Positions 57,188-64,000 of a stretch of DNA of 64,000 bases are shown piece after piece. Origin of the DNA: Tretioscincus oriximinensis (Eukaryota > Chordata > Lepidosauria > Squamata > Gymnophthalmidae); contig JAJVDF010000378.1 in the NCBI GenBank assembly GCA_022410635.1, positions 350,480 through 414,479 on the forward strand, in the 5' to 3' direction. Each line of letters begins with the position of its first letter. Position 1 is the stretch's first letter. The position numbers and the translations under genes are program-made. The notes under the pieces are model-generated. The model was not told where the DNA came from and ran no database searches. It worked only from the letters and a program-made list of their open reading frames with translations.

Positions 57188-57525
57188 GACAGTAATTACA
57201 TGCTGATATCAAAGTGGGCTTCTCTTTTCTCTATAAGAAAAAAGATAGAGAATTTGGCTGAGATCTGAGACGAGGCATGCACACTTCACGGAGATTCAAG
57301 GTAAGACATGCGCACTGGAGCTCAGACATATGACAGGAGGGGGAAGAACTACCAATTGAGAAATTATGCATATCAGTTCTCGGGTGTGCAATGCAACATG
57401 AATGCAATTCCCCACGGATATGTNAGCTCCTTAAATGTGAAGACAGACATTGGGTTATTCTGGCTTTAAAATAAATTCTGAATTTAACCAACTTGTCTGG
57501 AGGGCCTTAGTTTATTCTCCTCCAT
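57188..57525 (+). repeat. Dispersed repeat of unnamed family, copy B
   Basis: Same element as 11425-11765, same strand. It has TTACATGCTGATA, GGGCTTCTCTTTT, GAGAATTTGGCTGAGAT, TCAGTTCTCGGGTGTGCAAT, CGGATATGTNAGCTCCTT, ATTGGGTTATTCTGG, TTTAAAATAAATTCTGA and GTCTGGAGGG in order. No conserved frame. Confidence 0.65.
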
Positions 57526-60500
57526 CCAAATATTTGTGTCATTGACATTGTTGGAGCTAAGGATGATTTTATAGAGTTGCCTATCTACGTGCCCTCAGTT
57601 ATCATTCATGAGGATACTGTTACTGAAAAGAATAAGGGCTTAACTGGTGATTACCTGCTACGCTTTGAAACAGAAACATGGCTTCGAGTTGTACTTTGCA
57701 TTTGCATGTTTGTATATTTTTTCATTCATACTTTTAGAAATGCCATGTTAATGTAGTTATTATATTATATTACTTTTAAAATTGGTTAATGTACCTCAAG
57801 GAAGAAAGTCAATAATTCAAGTTTAGAGAATAGTGTGTGTACCTTGTAAAGGCTCTCTGTAATAAAGTTGATTGGTTATAGTCTAGAAACAACAAATTTT
57901 AAATATAGATTTTATGAACAATAAGATTTGTTTATGGACATTCTCCTAATATTTAATGCTCTGTATAATATTAAACCTCTTTAGATGCAGACTGATACAG
58001 ATGTGTATATTGAGTTTATGGAACCATGGAAAGTTTGAAGGGCACACAAATTACACAAATCTGCACCCACCAGATAATGATTCTGCTGCAGATGGGTGAA
58101 AAAGAAAGTAAGAATGACATTTTTACAGAGTGTGACAAATGACTTCTTCTATCATTCCTCCTTACTGCCATTGTGTTCTTTGGATTATATGGTAATTACC
58201 ATTTATGCTTCTTTCACAAGGGTTTAGGATGTGAGGCTGATGATCAGCAAATAGTGATAGTTCTGGGCATGTTAAAAGCCTGTCTAGGATTGCCTCTGTA
58301 TGATGAAAGGCATCCAGTATGGAACCTGACGTTCTCTCGCGAATAACTTGGCATGCTATTTACAACCAGAAGTTTATGATAGTATGCTGAAAGGCATGCA
58401 TGGACCCTACTGTATCATTTGGAGCCTTGTTCATGCACCATCATGGGTCTTGTTCATGCACCATTTGGGGACTTGGTAAAACTCAAGGGGCCAAGTGTCC
58501 AAACAGTAAGCCCTTGATGCTATTTAGGAGTTGAAGTCCTCCCGCCATTTCCCCCTATATGGTATTTAACTCCTTTTCCCTAGTACTGGGATTACCAAGT
58601 TAAANTTAAGACGGCACCCCCAAACCAGATTTTCAACCCAACCCCCCCCCAAAGGGGTCATCTGGTCAGCCTACTTTAGTAGAACCTACTCTTTCTTCAG
58701 AGTAGTAGGTTCTACTATTGAGGATAAAAGTATGGATTCACTGAATTGAGTAAGAATTTGATACATGTACATTGAAGATACATTTCTTGGTTTGCTAGAA
58801 AACTATTTAGCTTATAAATCATATGTTGTTTCTGTAACTAACCTCGAAGCACAAAAGAGCCAGTAAGATGGTAAACACTTTTTTCTCTTCTCCTGTCAGC
58901 TACAGATTATATGGTGGTCTTGACTTAAGCACTCTTGACAAAAGCAGTCTGATGGCTTTGGCGCCTATTATTATTCTTTAATTTTGCTATGAGCAGTTTG
59001 ATTAAAGGGTCAAAAGAATGCCTCAGGGTGATAGTAGAAACCTTGACAGTTGCACAAAATGTTTGACATCAATTCTCAGTGCAGCCACCCTGACNTCAAA
59101 GTCAGAGCTCTCATCTGATCATAACTCAGAATGATGTGTCCTTTAAATATATCAAGTGAATGATGGCAATGAGACTTGGAAATTAAGTTAATGGCTTGNG
59201 TTATTGAAAAAGTAATTGTTATTAGGAAAGAACATAGGTACAGGAAATCAGTGAAAGAAGTTTCTCAGTTACAATCTGGTGCACCCTAGGTATGCTGTGG
59301 GAACACTCAGGGAGTTCACGTGGACTTACACTCATTGTATGTAGCATTAATGGTCCCATAAATTTTACAATAGTAGAAACATAATTTTCTTCCACTGTTC
59401 AACCATATTTTAAAATTTTCATATAAAATCCAAGATAGCGCTTTAGACCTTTAATGGCTTTAGAACATGGGATTTTATTTTATTTTTTACCAGGTACAGC
59501 TTCTGAAGGGGTGTGTGTGTATGTCAAAGCGCCATCCTGGATTTTATGAGGGAACACCTACACTATTTCCANTGCTGCCAAAACTATTGATTTACCAGTT
59601 TACTTATTCAAACACAGGGTTCTTGTGGCTTCAGGTGGTACATGAGAATAAACTCATGTTCCAACTGAATATTCCAATTGTGACACAACAAAGACTGCCT
59701 GTTGTTTGGGTCCTGCCTCAATATGGCATTAATAAGGGCCATATTTGTTAGCAAAGGCCAGTATTCGTATCTATTAAAACTGCATTTCTCTGTCCTTTTA
59801 AAAATGATAATCCCGATGGTCTACTGCACTGCCTGGGAAGCTCATGACATCTTCAGCAGATTTTCAAGATTAGATAGTAGAGTTGCCTATCAGCTATTGG
59901 TGTTTGTTAAAAAATTCACAAATAGACCAATTTTTCAATGATTGCTAATCTTAAGAGTTCAAAGAAATCCCAACATCAGGATTGTCTTGTTATTGAGGTC
60001 TTTAAGTGTATCCTGTGCAAAACAGAAAATTAACTGTTGTAATCAGTGTTGAGAAGTGGATTGTTTTGCTACAGAGGTCCCTAAGTATCTTTTTTTNAAA
60101 AAAACTGTAAATAGCACATCAACAAAATGCAGAATGAAAAGACTAATATCTCTGCACTGCAATGAATGACTGGTTCCTTGTTCAAGGAGAAAAATTGAGA
60201 AGTCCTAATTTCCTCATCCATAATAAGGACACTCATAAAGAACTAACATACTTTCTCTTTGGAATTTTTTTTGGGCAAAAATACTGATTTGATGGAAAAT
60301 GTGCATTTGATCTGCTAATACACATTCAGTGTAATTTTACTGTAGCTGAGTCTCATTTGATATATTGAGGATCCTTATGCTTTTGTCTTTAGGCACCAAT
60401 TAATTTTTTTTCCTAAGCCATTGTTTTGTCTTCCCCATAATTTGTTTTAATCTAATTTTGATAAAATTATTATAATATTTTTTATGAGAAGCAGTGTAAA

Positions 60501-61537
60501 TAAATAATGGCAAAATAGCATAACTANTCCTAAAAACTGAATTCTGTAGAAGCTATATATTTAATGAGCTAACTGCAGACGATAAAGATGCAATAAAGCA
60601 AACGGTGCATTCATTTTATATTTATTTAGATCATTTTAACTTGCCCTAAGATCTTCTTGTATAGACATGGATAAAACGTAATAAATATATACACGGTGAA
60701 CAAGCTTTGTGTTTATTTCTTTATTTGCTGCCTAATAACCATCGGACTGGAAGGCCTCTCCATATACTGTATTATATTGTAAAAGACATCTGGTTTTGTG
60801 AAGTAGAACAACATGAGTGGTTTGGCATGATGTTTCACAGTGTTCCTACTTAAATTATAGCCAATCTACTAAAAGAAGGATAACCCTTCCCTTTCCTTCA
60901 AATGGTGTTTGGGAATGTTTGATGGGCAGGGACATCCATTAGCACGCAAAAAACATGTTGCTGATTTAAAGGAAGTGAATGGTCCTTTTAAAACATTGGA
61001 AGAAGGGTTGTCTCATTTGATTGCAGAGGATAATGAGAATGCTTTTTACCAGTGTTAGCTGCTACAAGACTCAAGGTGANTGAAATGTCTATCAGAACAG
61101 AGATGCTTGTGATCATTGCTAAGTGAGACCATCTAATTGTAGCAATGGCTTGCTTGAAATACGACTGGAGATTGGGGAGGGAACAAACTCATTTTAGGGA
61201 TTAGAGTTTGTAAAATTCTTATTGTTTTGCTATATTCAGTCTTTTGTTAATTGTTTTTGGACTATTAAATATAAGACTTTTGTCAGGTAACTATAAATAA
61301 TATCATTTTGCACAGAAATAATCTTTTTCATATTCCTCATCTCATATGGGCAAAAAGAGTAAAGGCGATTCTTAACCAAATTACTTCCCTACAAAGCTAA
61401 ATCATTTACTTGACTTTGTATCTACTTATACTGTCCCAGCAAGAAGCCAATTAATCATCTATAAAGATGGATTTTTACACCCTCAGTGGCTCTTTAATCC
61501 TGAGTTCCACCACATAGTCAATCATTAATTATCCATT
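57526..61537. other. Long AT-rich stretch without recognised genes or repeats
   Basis: A hairpin lies at 58671-58712 (AGTAGAACCTACT...AGTAGGTTCTACT). The 94- and 79-codon plus-strand frames near 59467-59941 overlap and carry no domain. Nothing else was recognised in 4 kb. Confidence 0.4.
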
Positions 61538-61640
61538 CAATTTATTTATATTCCACCTTTCCAAAAATATTGCTGAATATGGTTCACAGTATTATAACAA
61601 ATTAAATACAGTAGGTCATAGTATTCAAAATACAACCATA
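61538..61640 (-). mobile_element. L2-like LINE 3' tail
   Basis: TTTATTTATATTCCACCTTT then CCAAAAATATTGCTGAATAT and GTTCACAGTATTATAACAAA is the reverse complement of the L2 terminal module, decayed. Confidence 0.5.
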
Positions 61641-61650
61641 TAAAACAATA

Positions 61651-61746
61651 TATTGCTTTGAATGTTAACATTTATTTTTGTTGCAGTACTATACTGGATC
61701 CAGTATAGTACTGCAACAAAAATAAATGTTAACATTCAAAGCAATA
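61651..61746. repeat. Perfect 96-bp palindrome with TA at both ends
   Basis: Bases 61651-61698 are exactly the reverse complement of 61699-61746, with no spacer, centred on GGATCC. The outer dinucleotide is TA on each side, so it may be a Tc1/mariner-type fold-back flanked by a TA target duplication, like 29247-29325 but with a different sequence. Confidence 0.95.
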
Positions 61747-62039
61747 GGCATCAGTCCAACAGCAACAGCTTTCAATTTGCCATCAGGACAATCAGCATTC
61801 CTGCTTCCAGGAACGTTTGGAAAACTCTCAACGTTCATGTCCTAGGACTGTCCTTGAACTACTGATGATGATTGACTTTGCTTGACTTTCTCATGCACAA
61901 GTTTATGACCTTGTGGAGGCCTGGAAAAGACAGCAAACTCCCAGTGAAGCACCTGAATCGTGAAATCTGGATTAACTAAATGAGACCTAGAAATTATATA
62001 CAGAAAGGAAACATATAAACTGCATTCACATGCTGTAAA

Positions 62040-62500
62040 AAAAATCAAAAGTGAGGTATAGACCCTGTGCACATTAAGGTTTGTAATTGGGATATAGGGT
62101 ATACCGGGTACAAACCATTGCTCCCAGAGGACACACTTACCTGGGTTCTTGAGAGGCGGTGGTGTTGGCCTACTTGGGAGATGTGTGCCACCACCATGGC
62201 AACATGGAGGATACTGCTATTGGCCTTATGCCACTTCTGCACAATATCTCCGTGATTTGCTGCTGGGAGCAAAATCTTGTAAACTTCACCCGAGATCTCG
62301 TCCCAGCAGCAAATGGCGACTTTGGGGAGTGGGTTTGTGGCACTACGCCACAAAATCAAGAATATATCTGCTCTCAAAAGTCGTGGAATAAAGGAGGGTT
62401 GTAGCGAGTTGATAGCTGATAACCTGTTAGCACATGTGTCTGAGTTGCCTTGATGGCACTTCAATCCAGGCATTAATCCCTTGTGTGCACCCCATAGACT
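62040..62500. repeat. GC-richer block with internal inverted repeat, possible DNA element
   Basis: The block stands out from AT-rich flanks. Its edges carry GTGCACATTAAGG (62070) and CCCTTGTGTGCAC (62480), a weak inverted pair. Inside, ATTTGCTGCTGGGA (62255-62268) pairs perfectly with TCCCAGCAGCAAAT (62301-62314). Frames of 62-173 codons on both strands overlap here and share no domain, as expected for a structured non-coding repeat. Confidence 0.4.
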
Positions 62501-62819
62501 ATAACTGCTATACACTAATTTTCCAAACCCATCATTATTCCAGAATTGCAGCACTAGCTGCCACATGCTAGTACTTCTAATACACTCTTACCTTTTTGAC
62601 TCTGTGTTTATGCCATCTATTTCCTTTCCTTATACCTTTTTTATGGATCAAACTATCATTTGATAAGGAAAAGTGGGAACCTAGGTCTCTTCANTTTTGA
62701 CGTTCCTGGTATTAGCATGTTTTCTGTAAATAAAAATATTGTTCCTAGATTGAGTACTATTCTGTTAAATTTCAGTGAATTCTGTTAAATTTCTGTGATA
62801 GTCTGACCAGCAAAGGAAT
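62501..62819. other. AT-rich DNA, nothing recognised
   Basis: No motif seen. Confidence 0.45.
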
Positions 62820-63260
62820 GATTTATTTATTTATGAATTTATACACACACTCATACTTCACCCTATATTCAAGGATCTTAAAAAGGACCACACTTAAATA
62901 GGACAGTTCAAACTGATGACAGTACCTGNAAGGGGCAAAAGATATTGTTCACTCAGTTGGGAGATATCACAGCGAATGGTCTCCTACATGTCCACATCCC
63001 TTCAATGAGCGACGTGATTGGAAGATCTTAGATATGAGCAGATATGTTTGAAACAAGGTATTCCTCAAATATTTGAGACCTAAGCCATTTACAACCTTAA
63101 ACATCAATGTTATTACTCTGAACTGGGCTCAGTAGCAAAGAGCCAGCCAGTGCAGTTCTTTTAGGACCATCATGATGTGTGTTTGAGAAGCTTTGGCAAT
63201 TAGCAATCTAGCTGCTGTGTTCTGCACTAGCTGCAACTTCCATGAAGTTGGATGAAAGCA
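62820..63260 (-). mobile_element. L2-type LINE, RT C-terminus and 3' end
   Basis: Minus strand from 63250: KLQLVQNTAARLLIAKASQ, VLKELHWLALCY and MFKVVNGLGLKYL match the conserved L2 end (LQ.VQNAAARL, LHWLPV..RI.FK.L...YK...G.AP.YL). The run continues to an AAAT-rich tail near 62820-62835. Stops at several points show it is dead. Confidence 0.8.
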
Positions 63261-63633
63261 TATCACAAATCATGAAGACCTGGTATTTGCACTTTCCAGG
63301 AAACTTATCTTAAACTTAATCTTGTGTGGTCAACTTTTAAGTGATTGTGAAGTGGTCAAACAATTATCAGTATGAATGCTGGGTTGTTGTTGGTGTTGTT
63401 TTGACTAATCCTCAGTCTCAAAATGCAAAAGCAAAGATAAGTATAAGATATGCTTGTGAATGCTTTGGGGATGATTGGGGAGTGCTGAAGCAATTAGCAC
63501 TGAAATGCAATATTTCTCATTTCATCACCAAAATGCAAATTTATCCCTAATCTGCAAAATCTTACACTGGCCCTATACCCACTAGGCAAAGAAATTGGTG
63601 CAAAAGCTGTATAGTATAAGAGGTATACGAGGT
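63261..63633. other. AT-rich DNA, nothing recognised
   Basis: The 69-codon plus frame at 63341-63550 has no domain. Confidence 0.45.
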
Positions 63634-64000
63634 GCTCATGGTATAAGAGGACAGACTTTGTCCTGGATTGGAAACTGGCTAAAAGATAGAAAACAGAGGG
63701 TAGTATTAAATGGACAGTTCTCCGAGTGGAAAGAGGTAAGAAGTGGGGTACCCCAGGGATCTGTACTGGGACCCTTGCTTTTCAATATATTTATAAATGA
63801 TCTGGATGCCGAGGTAAATAGTGAAGTAGCCAAGTTTGCTGACGACACTAAACTGTTCAGGGTAGTGAAAACTGAAAATGATTGTAAGGCACTCCAGAGT
63901 GATTTATTGAAATTGGGTGAGTGGGCATCAAAGTGGCAAATGCACTTCAACTTAAGCAAGTGCAAGGTCATGCATATTGGGGCAAAGAACCCAAAATACT
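63634..64000 (+). mobile_element. CR1 LINE RT fragment, runs off the window end
   Basis: It starts abruptly at CTCATGGTATAAGAGGACAG and reads without a stop to the window edge (about 120 codons): GQTLSWIGNWLKDRKQRVVL, SGVPQGSVLGPLLFNIFIND, KFADDTKLF (FADD intact) and LLKLGEWASKWQMHF. It is the least damaged CR1 RT stretch here and differs from the 21.8-kb copy by only scattered bases. The intact frame and matching sequence indicate a young insertion, 5'-truncated within RT. The 111-codon minus-strand frame over it is a shadow. Confidence 0.92.

Noticed and set aside
56724..57212. 162-codon minus-strand open frame
   Set aside because: Its C-terminus is translation of a TC microsatellite and the rest lacks any recognisable domain.
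62045..62566. 173-codon minus-strand open frame
   Set aside because: It overlaps three plus-strand frames in a structured repeat-like block and shows no domain.

Overview
This looks like non-coding DNA from a vertebrate nuclear genome, most probably a squamate reptile. I base that on the repeat mix: CR1 LINEs whose 3' ends finish in TTCTTATG-type octamers, a second CR1 lineage ending in an ATTCTATG-type octamer, old L1 and L2 LINEs, a Ty3/Gypsy element, Penelope-like (PLE) ends with a hammerhead-ribozyme core, a tRNA-derived SINE, and hAT-, PIF/Harbinger- and Tc1/mariner-like non-autonomous DNA elements. The sequence is AT-rich with scattered single 'n' bases, as in a draft or heterozygous consensus. 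The species call is inference. I found no convincing host exon, rRNA gene, tRNA gene or CRISPR array. Every sizeable protein match is a transposon relic, and most open frames are chance or shadows of repeats.

Layout. 1-8 kb: a probable L1 tail, a GC-rich LTR-like promoter block, an old CR1, a PLE 3' end, and a 258-bp near-perfect palindrome built from PLE ends. 8-10 kb: CR1 tails and a fold-back element with about 245-bp arms. 10-21 kb: mostly unique AT-rich DNA with PLE scraps and two unnamed dispersed repeats. 21.5-24.3 kb: a terminal-inverted-repeat DNA element split by a 2-kb CR1. 24.8-36.9 kb: small MITEs, L2 and CR1 tails, a GC-rich hAT-like fold-back, a textbook Harbinger MITE with TTA target duplications, and a tRNA-headed SINE. 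40.4-45.6 kb: an L1 relic, an LTR, and a decayed Gypsy pol cut off inside integrase. 45.9-52.8 kb: a nested LINE cluster in which minus-strand L1 is interrupted by plus-strand CR1, which itself holds a 556-bp solo LTR. 52.8-64 kb: sparse L2 pieces, simple repeats, a 96-bp perfect palindrome, and a CR1 RT fragment running off the window end.

The elements do not form a pathway. The interest lies in insertion history (nested elements give relative ages), in palindromic structures, and in unnamed repeat families with two or more copies here. I see no new gene system. The PLE palindrome with ribozyme-like cores and the two zero- or short-spacer palindromes are the best candidates for closer study.
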